In this document: one piece after another, positions 35,827-44,262 of the stretch
How the letters are laid out: each line of letters begins with the position of its first letter
Position numbering within the stretch: position 1 is the first letter of the stretch
NCBI GenBank assembly: GCA_947502495.1
Contig: CANNAC010000005.1
Location: 180,610 to 244,609, forward strand
DNA length: 64,000 nucleotides
Direction: 5' to 3'
From: an uncultured Flavobacteriaceae bacterium
GTDB lineage: Bacteria; Bacteroidota; Bacteroidia; Flavobacteriales; Flavobacteriaceae
Position numbers and translations under genes: made by a program
The notes under the pieces: model-generated
Told to the model about the DNA's origin: nothing
What the model saw: the letters and a program-made list of their open reading frames with translations, nothing else
Databases searched by the model: none

Positions 35827-37740
35827 ATGACAATAGACGAAATTTATAAAAAAGAAGAAATAAGTGTACGATCATATCACGTTTGTAAATACAATAACTT
35901 AAATTCAGTTAAAGATTTAAAAGAATATTTTTACAAGAGAAAATCCTTTGACAACCTTCGAAATTGCGGAAAAAAATCTAATGAAGAACTAATTGAATTA
36001 TGCAACAAATATCAAGGCGAATATCTCGAAACCCAAGAACTTGAAAATAATAAAGAAAACCCTCTCAAAACAATAATTTCAGAATTAACAAGGGTTCAAA
36101 GAGAAGTAATAAATAGTTTCATTCTTGTAAATACAAATAGTCTTACAGTAAGAAGTAAAAATGGAATATTACTTCACTTGAAAAATAATTTAAAGATTAA
36201 AAACTTTGCTGAAAAAATATTGCTTTCCGAAAATTTTGCAATTAAAAACATAAGAAATATTGGAGCTAAATGCATTCCAGAAATAGGAATATACATTTCT
36301 ATAATAAAAGATTTCTTGATTGAAGTAAGTCAATCAAATGACGAAAAACAATTAATTTCATTAAAGAATAATTTTTTAATTCAACGCACCTATTCTATTT
36401 CAAAAATCCCTAGTGTAATACTCGAATCAGAATCAGTTTTCTTACTTACAGATTTTTTATTAGATAATAATGCTTTATTTGATAAGACACATACAATCAT
36501 AGTTAAAAAAGCTTTTAAAATATATCAAAATCAGATAGAATTAACTCTTGACGATATTGCTGATGAAGTCAACTTGACTAGAGAAAGAGTAAGACAAATA
36601 AGGAAAATATGTATTGACAACCTATATAACAAGCTCTTATTTATTCAAAACTTCAATGATGATTTATTCCAAAAATATAATATCGATATTGATTCCAATC
36701 ATATTGAAATAAGTACAGATATCGTTGAACTTATTAATATTACAAATAAGACAAATTTTTCCACAGAGTATATTACCTACATATTATCTGTCTATTTATT
36801 TGATAATTTCTCATTAATTGGAAATAATGAAGATGTACTACAGCCTCAATATTTTAATGCTCGAAATAGACATAATTGGATTAATTTTTACTTAATAAAA
36901 AAGGAAATAGTTTCTGAAATAAATTTTGTTGCTTTAGCTGACGATATTGAAAATAGGATAAGTGACCGGATCGAAGAATCTTATTCTTTTAATTTTAAAA
37001 GTTACTTGTCAAGATTCTTAACTAACAATAATATTGAGATTTTAGATTCAGCATTTCCGATTGGAGAAAAAATAATTAATGATGAGTTTGAATTGTATAT
37101 AGATTTATATGACAATCTAACATTCAAAAGAAATACCGTAAAACAAGTTCCAGAATACATAATTGAAGCTCTAGAAAATATTGGAGAGCCTTCTAAATTA
37201 AATACAATATATAATTGGATTGAAAAAGAATATCCTGGTGCTACAAAAAGTGAAGAAGCTTTAAGAGGTAGCTGTCAGAGGAGCGATGAAATAATCTATT
37301 TTGGAAGAAGTAGTACTTTTGGGTTAAAAAGATGGGAAAATTCAAGAGATAATATAAGAGGAGGAACAATTAAAGATATAATAACTGAACTTTTAGAAGA
37401 ATCACAAACTCCAATTCATGTTATTGAGATTTTAAATGAAATACATAAATATAGAGAGCCAACCAATGAAAGGAATGTAATCACAAATTTAAAATTAGAT
37501 CCCTATAATAGTTTTATAATTTTTAATCAAAAGTTTATTGGTCTTGCGATAAAAAAGAATTTATATAATTTAAAAAAATATGAAAATTTACCTATCCAAC
37601 TAGGGAAAAAAATAAGCGGTTTAATAAAAAACCAGAAGATAAATACTGAAGGAGAAATGCTCAATTATCTGTATATTAATTATCACCTTACAAATAAAGA
37701 ATCCTTAAACATATTAACTAGTCTTAATATAACATTATGA
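35827..37740 (+). CDS. DNA-binding protein with alpha-CTD-like, sigma region-4-like and winged-helix modules
   Basis: 637 residues, first gene of the Dnd-like operon. Residues 11-62 (VRSYHVCKYNNLNSVKDLKEYF, LRNCGKKSNEELIELC) match the helix-hairpin-helix of the RNA polymerase alpha C-terminal domain; a second weaker copy covers about 104-160 (IRNIGAKCIPEIG). Residues 239-270 (LTLDDIADEVNLTRERVRQIRK) have the sigma-70 region 4 signature. The C-terminal half carries two winged-helix-like segments (GEPSKLNTIYNWIEKEYPGATKSEEALRG and GGTIKDIITELLEESQTPIHVIEIL) like HARE-HTH domains of restriction proteins. No catalytic motif seen. Likely DNA recognition or regulation in a defence system. It overlaps the next gene by 4 bp. 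Confidence 0.85.
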   Translation: MTIDEIYKKEEISVRSYHVCKYNNLNSVKDLKEYFYKRKSFDNLRNCGKKSNEELIELCNKYQGEYLETQELENNKENPLKTIISELTRVQREVINSFILVNTNSLTVRSKNGILLHLKNNLKIKNFAEKILLSENFAIKNIRNIGAKCIPEIGIYISIIKDFLIEVSQSNDEKQLISLKNNFLIQRTYSISKIPSVILESESVFLLTDFLLDNNALFDKTHTIIVKKAFKIYQNQIELTLDDIADEVNLTRERVRQIRKICIDNLYNKLLFIQNFNDDLFQKYNIDIDSNHIEISTDIVELINITNKTNFSTEYITYILSVYLFDNFSLIGNNEDVLQPQYFNARNRHNWINFYLIKKEIVSEINFVALADDIENRISDRIEESYSFNFKSYLSRFLTNNNIEILDSAFPIGEKIINDEFELYIDLYDNLTFKRNTVKQVPEYIIEALENIGEPSKLNTIYNWIEKEYPGATKSEEALRGSCQRSDEIIYFGRSSTFGLKRWENSRDNIRGGTIKDIITELLEESQTPIHVIEILNEIHKYREPTNERNVITNLKLDPYNSFIIFNQKFIGLAIKKNLYNLKKYENLPIQLGKKISGLIKNQKINTEGEMLNYLYINYHLTNKESLNILTSLNITL

Positions 37741-37919
37741 AAATAAAAGAAACGAAAATTCAACAATCCGAAAGGCTAAAAGAAATAAGCATTGAAAAAA
37801 ATGTTGATTATAAATCTTTGAATCTCCTTTTAGACTCTGTTAAAACAAAAAAATTACATTCTAGAAGAAACTATCATCAACAAACAATTGATGACACTAT
37901 AAATAAAGCTGTAAAATGA
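37737..37919 (+). CDS. small operon protein (60 aa) between regulator and DndD-like gene
   Basis: A 60-residue basic helical protein (QQSERLKEISIEKNVDYKSL, NLLLDSVKTKKLHSRRNYHQ). Its ATG overlaps the upstream stop and its stop overlaps the dndD-like ATG (both ATGA), which argues strongly for a real, coupled gene. The helical pattern, with NVDYKSLNLLLDSV followed by basic residues, recalls small proteins that accompany DNA-modification loci in other bacteria; that resemblance is from memory. It may be a subunit linking the DNA-binding protein and the ATPase. Confidence 0.7.
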   Translation: MKIKETKIQQSERLKEISIEKNVDYKSLNLLLDSVKTKKLHSRRNYHQQTIDDTINKAVK

Positions 37920-40030
37920 AGTTCTCAAATATAGAAATAAATAATTTTAGGCAATATTACAATTCCGTTAATGTTGACTTAACCACTAATTTAGAACAAA
38001 ACATTGTTGTTATTGGTGGTCGAAATGGTTATGGAAAAACAAATTTTCTTTTATCTATAGTTTGGTGCTTATATGGTGATAATATTGCTAAAATTGATGA
38101 TAACTTTAAAAAGGAGATACAGAAAGAAAAAAATTACTCCTCTTTTATGCAACAATCAATTAATTGGAAAGCAAAAAAAGAAAATATTGATAATTTTTCC
38201 GTTAGTATTCAAGTTACAGATATTGAACTTCCCGAATTAAAAAAACTAAATTCTAATTCTGAAAGTGTAATCATATCTAGAACATTTAATGTTTCTAATA
38301 TGAATGAAACTCTTTCTATTATAGACCCAATTTCTCATATCGAGATTTTTGATGAACAATCCGATAAAATAAATTTTATAAATGATTATATAATCCCTTT
38401 AGATGCAGCAAAATTTGTCTTTTTTGATGCTGAAAAAATTTCGGAAATCGCAAATTTATCTATTAAAGAAGAAGGAAGTTTTATAAATGATGCACTAGGT
38501 AAAATTTTGGGATTAGACATATATGATACACTCATTGAAGATATTGAGTTTTATATAAATAACCTCAAAAAGCAAGGAGCTAAAAAAAACTTACAAGAAC
38601 AAATTATTGATAGAGAAAAAATTATTGAACTTTCTGAAAATCAAATTTCTGGTGAAGAAGGTTTGGAAGAAAAAAATGCAGAACTTCAAAAAGAAATAGA
38701 TGAATTGAAAAAGAATGTTAGAAGATTCGACAGTTTAATTTCACAACATAGCAAACAAGGTAATTCTACTTTTGATAGAGAAGCTATATTACTCGATATT
38801 GAAAAATTAAAGAAAAAAGAATTAGAATTAGGTGATCGTTTTAATGAATTGAGCGAAATTATTCCTTTAGCTATTCTAACAGGAAAACTTGAAGCTGTAA
38901 ACGAACAAATTGAAATTCAAGAAAAAAATGAAATATCTCAAGGTACTTCGAAGGAAAATTCAGAAAAAATAGAAAATTTTATTGAGCTTTTATTCAATAA
39001 ACCTCCAGAGCCAGAAAATTCATCATTGTCACTTAAAGACAAGTTATTTTACTATGAAAAAGCACAAAAACTAGGCTCCGAATTATTTAATGAAAATGGT
39101 GAATTTCAAGAATTGGAATTTGAACACGATTTAAATAATGCAGAAAAGAAATTAATTACAGATGCAATTAAACTAGTAAACACACAATCTAAAAATTTAT
39201 TTGAATCAACAATTGAAGATTTTAACACAACTAAAATTAAAATTTCCGAATTAAACAAAACGTTAAGTAAAGTTGATGCTGATTTAGAAGACGAGCTGGT
39301 GTTAGACTATTCTGCTAAAAAAGAAACAGCAGATTATAACATAACTGAAAATAATAGAAAGATTGGAGAAAACAATCAACAGATTTTAAAGTTAAAAAAG
39401 GATATTCTTCGTTTGCAACAGGAACTAACAGGTTTAGTAAAAAAGGTAGATATCAATGCTCAAAATAAACTTAAAATAAATGAAAGTTTAAAATACATTG
39501 ATGTCTTAAATTCATTCCTCGAAGAACTGAAAAAAAATCACGAAAAGAGTTTAGAAAAAACTATTCTTAATGAATTAAAAGTGTTGATGCATAAATTAAA
39601 TACTAAAGAAAATAGTAGTCGATTTATTGAGGATGTAAAAGTAATAACTCTAGCCAAAGGTCAAGGGATGAAAATTACTTTATTAGATCAAGATGATAAC
39701 GAAATAAGGAAAGAAAGCCTATCATCTGGAGAAAAACAAATATATATATCTTGCCTTATAAAAGCAATTTTAAACGAATCTATTCAAAGTTTACCAATTT
39801 TTATAGATACGCCTCTTGGTAGACTTGACGAAGAACATAGAGATAATATTACCAAAAAATATTATCCATCTCTTTCCGAACAAGTTGTGCTATTTTCAAC
39901 TAACAGTGAGATAACTCCAAAAAGATTTAACGATATATCTGATAATGTTTCAAAATCATATCTACTTTACAATGATGGAGCTAATACAACTTTAAGAAAC
40001 GGTTATTTCAATACTAAAAGCAATGATTAG
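37916..40030 (+). CDS. DndD-like SMC-type ATPase
   Basis: 704 residues with AAA/SMC architecture: N-terminal Walker A GRNGYGKT (about residues 35-42), VFFDAEKISEIANLS after the first strand, a long coiled coil in the middle (about 200-560), then the C-terminal signature LSSGEKQ and Walker B PIFIDTPLGRLDEEHRD near residues 604-640. The DTPLGRLDxEHR block and FFDAEKI place it with DndD, the ATPase of DNA phosphorothioation, rather than with RecF/RecN. In Dnd systems it works with DndC and DndE, but no DndC lies here. It overlaps the next gene by 8 bp. Confidence 0.9.
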   Translation: MKFSNIEINNFRQYYNSVNVDLTTNLEQNIVVIGGRNGYGKTNFLLSIVWCLYGDNIAKIDDNFKKEIQKEKNYSSFMQQSINWKAKKENIDNFSVSIQVTDIELPELKKLNSNSESVIISRTFNVSNMNETLSIIDPISHIEIFDEQSDKINFINDYIIPLDAAKFVFFDAEKISEIANLSIKEEGSFINDALGKILGLDIYDTLIEDIEFYINNLKKQGAKKNLQEQIIDREKIIELSENQISGEEGLEEKNAELQKEIDELKKNVRRFDSLISQHSKQGNSTFDREAILLDIEKLKKKELELGDRFNELSEIIPLAILTGKLEAVNEQIEIQEKNEISQGTSKENSEKIENFIELLFNKPPEPENSSLSLKDKLFYYEKAQKLGSELFNENGEFQELEFEHDLNNAEKKLITDAIKLVNTQSKNLFESTIEDFNTTKIKISELNKTLSKVDADLEDELVLDYSAKKETADYNITENNRKIGENNQQILKLKKDILRLQQELTGLVKKVDINAQNKLKINESLKYIDVLNSFLEELKKNHEKSLEKTILNELKVLMHKLNTKENSSRFIEDVKVITLAKGQGMKITLLDQDDNEIRKESLSSGEKQIYISCLIKAILNESIQSLPIFIDTPLGRLDEEHRDNITKKYYPSLSEQVVLFSTNSEITPKRFNDISDNVSKSYLLYNDGANTTLRNGYFNTKSND

Positions 40031-41591
40031 ATTTAAAATAGATATAGAGAGTACAGAATTATTAGATAGAATAACTAATATCTATAATTTCAAAAGAGAT
40101 ACAATTACAGGTAGAATTGCCTTGTCATTAAGTATTGAAAAGGGTTCTGTTTTTAATGAAGGAGAAGACAACCTACCTCAAAATGGTAGAGAATATACTC
40201 CAACGAGTAATATATTTGGTCGTTTAATTAATGATATAGACAATTTTAAACTCTATAAAACAATTTTTGACCAACATTATAATAAAGAACTTTCAGATAA
40301 TGAATTTATAAAATTGTATAAACTTCACTTAAAAGATGGTTTAGAGATATGGAATAAAGAATTAAATAATGGAGATATTACTAAAGGCGATCACATCTCA
40401 TACTTACTTAAACCTATAAAAAAAGGTTTATCAAAAAGAAGTTCAAATGTACATATTGCTAATCCAAAAGAAGTAGAATCGGATTTTTTTAATATCAATA
40501 GCACAAATAAACCTATTGAACTATATCTTGGAAATGAACTAAATGGTGATCCTATTAAAATTAAAATAAATGATGAAACAGAATATACAAGTCGTCATTT
40601 CGGAATTGCTGGAACAACAGGTTCTGGAAAAACCCAGCTTGTATTTGATATAATTTACCAAATTTCGAAACAAACAAATTATGAATTAAATTTCACCTTT
40701 TTTGACTTCAAAGGCACAGATTCAAAGGAAAAACTTGATTCTTTTCTAACAGCAACAAAATCTAACTTTCTTGATATAAAACATCAAAGCGGTTTTCCTT
40801 TTAGTCCTTTAAAGAATTATGATTTAAGTAACCAAAATTATATAGAATCTTTTGCAAGTGATTTAAGAACATTTTTTAAGGATATTAGGCAAGTTCAATC
40901 AGCTAGTTTAGTTAGAGAAATTAAAGATTATTATTTCGACAATAACTCTTCTCCATCATTAGAAGATTTATTAGAAAGTATTTTAGAAAAAAATAAGGGT
41001 AAATTTGATACGACAACAAGTGTTATTCAACAACTTATAAACTCTGGAATATATGATGAATCCAAATCTTATTCTATTTTCAATCAAAGCACATATATTT
41101 CAATGCCTTCAGAGGTTACAAAAGAAATTAAGCAATTTGTAACTTTTAATCTTTTGAAATTTATGTACGACAGTATTAAAAAATCAGGAGATACGACTGT
41201 TACAAATAATATAAAAGCTTTAAAACATATTATTATTATTGATGAAGCACAGAATTTTTTACAACATAAAAATGCTAGACCAGTAATTGAGTCAATGTTG
41301 AGAGAATTGCGTTCAATGGGTATTATTATAATTTTAATTGCTCAAGAAACTCAAGATTTTATTTATAAAGATTTTAATTTTATGTCACAAATTCAATTTC
41401 CTATATGTGCAAATGTCAAAGATAAATCTGCAAAAAGAATTATTCCATTCCTTGGTAGTGTTAATAGTGAAGTTAAATTAAACGCGCAATTAGCAAAACT
41501 AGAAGGAGGAAAAGCTTTAATAAATATTGGAGAACCAAAACTTATTGAATTAAAACAATGGTGGAAAACTAAACAAGAAGAAAACTTATAA
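40023..41591 (+). CDS. DndE-like domain fused to a HerA/FtsK-like ATPase
   Basis: 522 residues. Residues 1-120 (RFKIDIESTELLDRI, RDTITGRIALSLSIEKG, REYTPTSNIFG, LHLKDGLEIWNKEL) match the small DNA-sulfur-modification protein DndE. The rest is a motor ATPase: Walker A GTTGSGKT at 197-204, FFDFKGTD, Walker B HIIIIDEAQNF, and a sensor region LRELRSMGIIIILIAQET, as in VirB4/HerA/FtsK-like translocases. The restriction arm of Dnd uses a HerA-like DndH/DptH, so the fusion combines a modification-type DNA binder with a translocase. It ends the operon. Confidence 0.87.
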   Translation: MIRFKIDIESTELLDRITNIYNFKRDTITGRIALSLSIEKGSVFNEGEDNLPQNGREYTPTSNIFGRLINDIDNFKLYKTIFDQHYNKELSDNEFIKLYKLHLKDGLEIWNKELNNGDITKGDHISYLLKPIKKGLSKRSSNVHIANPKEVESDFFNINSTNKPIELYLGNELNGDPIKIKINDETEYTSRHFGIAGTTGSGKTQLVFDIIYQISKQTNYELNFTFFDFKGTDSKEKLDSFLTATKSNFLDIKHQSGFPFSPLKNYDLSNQNYIESFASDLRTFFKDIRQVQSASLVREIKDYYFDNNSSPSLEDLLESILEKNKGKFDTTTSVIQQLINSGIYDESKSYSIFNQSTYISMPSEVTKEIKQFVTFNLLKFMYDSIKKSGDTTVTNNIKALKHIIIIDEAQNFLQHKNARPVIESMLRELRSMGIIIILIAQETQDFIYKDFNFMSQIQFPICANVKDKSAKRIIPFLGSVNSEVKLNAQLAKLEGGKALINIGEPKLIELKQWWKTKQEENL

Positions 41592-41608
41592 GCCGAAGCA
41601 ATGTTCAA

Positions 41609-41683
41609 GCACATCTATTTTTTTTACCAACGCTCAAAAACCCCAACCCTAAAGAAAAAAAAAAGAGCTTTTACGCCAAAGCT
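41609..41683 (+). repeat. right flanking repeat of the Dnd-like operon
   Basis: It begins GCACAT, runs through a T-tract to CCAACGCTCAAAAACC, then AAAAGAGC, and ends GCCAAAGCT, following the same order of blocks as 35663-35732 in the same orientation. Confidence 0.6.
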
Positions 41684-41750
41684 CACATTTGAACTAATAG
41701 AAAAACATTGGAAAACCAAGCTGAACGGAATATAGCCAGTTTACAACAAT

Positions 41751-41859
41751 GTATAAAAATAATAGCGGTTTAATCGCTAAAACGAAAATAAATAAATATA
41801 AAAAAGGTCTGTGTTTAATCGAAAAATTAGCGTTTCAAAATCCGCTAATATTCTTATAC
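41751..41859. repeat. imperfect hairpin at the start of the next gene pair
   Basis: GTATAA, AGCGG and GCTAA on the left pair with TTAGC, CCGCT and TTATAC on the right as two separate stem segments, the layout of a folded recombination site. A CCGTTAGCAAT motif follows at 41864-41874. It does not fit the canonical attC consensus. Confidence 0.5.
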
Positions 41860-41888
41860 TAGACCGTTAGCAATCATTAAAAAATAGA

Positions 41889-42356
41889 ATGAAGAAAATA
41901 ATATTAACAATAGTAGTATTTCTAGTCGGATTGAATTTCTCAATTGCACAAAGTAAAACAGAAACAATAGAATGGTTAGATACCTATCCTGAAATACTTC
42001 AAGACAATGCCAAATACTATAATAATTTTTCTGGTTATCAATTAAAATTTTTTGTTTCTGAAAATGACGAAGTAACTAAATTAACTTGGATGGAGGAATC
42101 AGATGACACTTCTCCTTATTATCAGCGAACTAATGTTGAAAATATTTATAGAATTATATTATATCCAAAAGAGAAAAACTCACAAAAATGGTATAACTTA
42201 CAACTATATTGTAAAGAAGGAGTTTCTAATATTTTGTTTATTTTTCAAGAAAAAGATTCTGCTTTAAGAGTTTATAAAGCAATTAAGCATCTTACTACAT
42301 TTTATGATACAGATATCGAATTTGAAGATAAAGTTAGTATAGAAAATAAATTTTAA
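41889..42356 (+). CDS. secreted hypothetical protein
   Basis: 155 residues with a signal peptide (MKKIILTIVVFLVGLNFSIAQ) and a compact beta-rich remainder (LKFFVSENDEVTKLTWMEE, YRIILYPKEKNSQKWYNLQLYCKEG). No recognised domain. It is AT-rich like the neighbouring Dnd-like operon. Its stop overlaps the next ATG (TAATG), so the pair is coupled. It may be a small periplasmic or outer-membrane effector, immunity protein or lipid-binding factor; none of these can be supported beyond location. Confidence 0.7.
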   Translation: MKKIILTIVVFLVGLNFSIAQSKTETIEWLDTYPEILQDNAKYYNNFSGYQLKFFVSENDEVTKLTWMEESDDTSPYYQRTNVENIYRIILYPKEKNSQKWYNLQLYCKEGVSNILFIFQEKDSALRVYKAIKHLTTFYDTDIEFEDKVSIENKF

Positions 42357-43147
42357 TGGGACTAGAAAAAACAAGGGAAATTCTCCAAAGATATATTAAT
42401 CAAAACTCCGAATACTTAAAAAGAGCTAAAACTGATATTAAACCTGATTATACAGAAAAAGGTATAGGAATGCAATCAGGCGAAGGATATAGTTATTCTG
42501 GACTTGAAAATTTTGAAATAGATCTAATATACAATTCGATACGAGAATTAGATTTAATTGTCAACAAAAAGGATAGTGCTATTCATTTAAATGTTGAAGA
42601 AGTATTTATTACAGAAAAAAGAGCAATTACAGAATTAATTGAAACCAAAAAATTCATTAAAACTAAACTTAATGAATTAATTAATATTAATCAAAAATAT
42701 TTTAAAAAAGAACATTCACATTACCCATTAAATGTTTGTATTAACAGCTATTCTGTAATCAATGGAATTTTAAATGAAATTTTTAATTCTACAGAAATAA
42801 AAACATTTTTGGAACCAAATTTAATTTCAAAAATTACAGAAGAAAATATTAACTTAAAATTTATATCTCATTGGAGAAAAATAAAAAAGAAATATCTCAT
42901 TCATTTATTAGCATTTATATCTTTTATTTTAGTAATTATTTTAGTTTTAATATTTAGAGATAGTAATACAATAAATAAAACAGCAAAAATTATATCAATT
43001 ATAATAACTGGTTTTATTATGATTCTATTTAATCTGTTTTTTAATAACCATAATTCATTTAGAAATTCATTTAGACTATTAAACAAAAAGTCAAGAGGGA
43101 AATTAATGAATGAAGAAAAAAATAAATTCAAAGAAAATCTCGAATAA
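42356..43147 (+). CDS. hypothetical protein with two C-terminal membrane helices
   Basis: 263 residues, with a helical N-terminal domain and two hydrophobic helices (about residues 182-202 and 212-232) ending in a basic tail. No known motif. Its start overlaps the secreted protein gene, so the two probably act together (membrane plus periplasm). A boundary-like TAACGTTTGCTAACACC overlaps its stop. Function unknown; candidates are an effector-immunity pair or an accessory defence module, which is inference from the accessory setting. Confidence 0.65.
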   Translation: MGLEKTREILQRYINQNSEYLKRAKTDIKPDYTEKGIGMQSGEGYSYSGLENFEIDLIYNSIRELDLIVNKKDSAIHLNVEEVFITEKRAITELIETKKFIKTKLNELININQKYFKKEHSHYPLNVCINSYSVINGILNEIFNSTEIKTFLEPNLISKITEENINLKFISHWRKIKKKYLIHLLAFISFILVIILVLIFRDSNTINKTAKIISIIITGFIMILFNLFFNNHNSFRNSFRLLNKKSRGKLMNEEKNKFKENLE

Positions 43148-43285
43148 CGTTTGCTAACACCGCATAAAATTAATTACTAATCTATCCTACTTCAATAAAC
43201 CAACACCAATTCCCCATTCCATTTTTATTCCCTAAATTAGTTAAGCATTCATAACCGGAGGGAAAATACATCAAAATCAAGCAGC

Positions 43286-44110
43286 ATGGAAAGTTTAAAC
43301 CAAAGTATTGAAAACCATTATCTTCAAGAAGGACTTTATGAAAACATCGTCCAGCGTCTTAAAGAACAAAACATTGCTTTAAACCATGTAAAAAGATCGG
43401 ATATTGCTGGTGTAGATGAGTTTCACGTGCGAGGTGCCGCCGTATCTAAAGAACTTGCCAATAGTATTAACCTAAACGGCCTGCATGTTTTGGATGTAGG
43501 TTGCGGATTAGGCGGACCTTGTAGAATGCTTGCCGAAGAACATAATTGTCAGACCACAGGAATAGATATAAGTACCGAATACATTCGAACAGCGACTAAA
43601 CTTTCCGAACTGGTCCATCTGCAAAACAAAACCACTTTTATACTAGGAGACGCTGCCCATCTTCCTTTTGAGAATGACGCTTTTGATGTGGTTTGGACGC
43701 AACACGTACAAATGAATATTCCGGATAAGAAACAATTTTATTCCGAAATACATCGCGTATTAAAACCTGGTGGCCATTTTCTGTATTACGAGATTTTAAA
43801 AAAAGGAAAGGAAGCAGTAAGTTATCCAATGCCTTGGGCAAGTACTGCAAACCAAAGTTTCCTATTTCAAGCAGAAGAAATGGATGCTTTTCTAACAGCT
43901 CTTGGTTTAACCAAAGAACAAACTACCAATCAAACCGAAGCTGGTATTGCTTTTTTTGAAGCGCTTTTTGCTAAACTGCAAGTTTCCGGACTTCCAAAAA
44001 TGGGACTAAACGTCTTAATGGGAGAAACAATAAAACCAAAATTAAGTAATCTACTAGCCCATTTAAAAGCTGAGAAACTAGAACTTAAAAGTGGCGTATA
44101 CAAGAAATAA
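43286..44110 (+). CDS. class I SAM-dependent methyltransferase
   Basis: 274 residues. Motif I reads LHVLDVGCGLGGPCRMLAEEH, followed by TGIDISTEYI, the ILGDAAHLPFENDAFDVVWTQH block and a HRVLKPGGHFLYYEI segment, as in the UbiE/Coq5-like and small-molecule methyltransferases. The C-terminal helical part (FLTALGLTKEQTTNQTEAG) is atypical. A GGAGG-type sequence precedes the ATG, unusual in this phylum. A second methyltransferase gene lies 150 bp downstream; no pathway is evident. Confidence 0.85.
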   Translation: MESLNQSIENHYLQEGLYENIVQRLKEQNIALNHVKRSDIAGVDEFHVRGAAVSKELANSINLNGLHVLDVGCGLGGPCRMLAEEHNCQTTGIDISTEYIRTATKLSELVHLQNKTTFILGDAAHLPFENDAFDVVWTQHVQMNIPDKKQFYSEIHRVLKPGGHFLYYEILKKGKEAVSYPMPWASTANQSFLFQAEEMDAFLTALGLTKEQTTNQTEAGIAFFEALFAKLQVSGLPKMGLNVLMGETIKPKLSNLLAHLKAEKLELKSGVYKK

Positions 44111-44262
44111 CAATTCCCAATTACATATCAAATAAATTACGTATATTAGTCAAAATAAGATAGTTACAATTTTAATTTGTCTTATTTTCTTTTCAAAAAA
44201 TCATTGCATACATACTTGGTCCCTAAGACTTGAAACATGAATCATATAAAAAAGGTAATATT

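Noticed and set aside
35349..41700. Complete Dnd phosphorothioation cluster
   Set aside because: No cysteine desulfurase, DndC PAPS-reductase-like protein, DndB or DndF/G gene in this window.
41751..41859. Canonical integron attC site
   Set aside because: The hairpin layout is similar, but the GTTRRRY/RYYYAAC core boxes do not match and no integrase is in the window.
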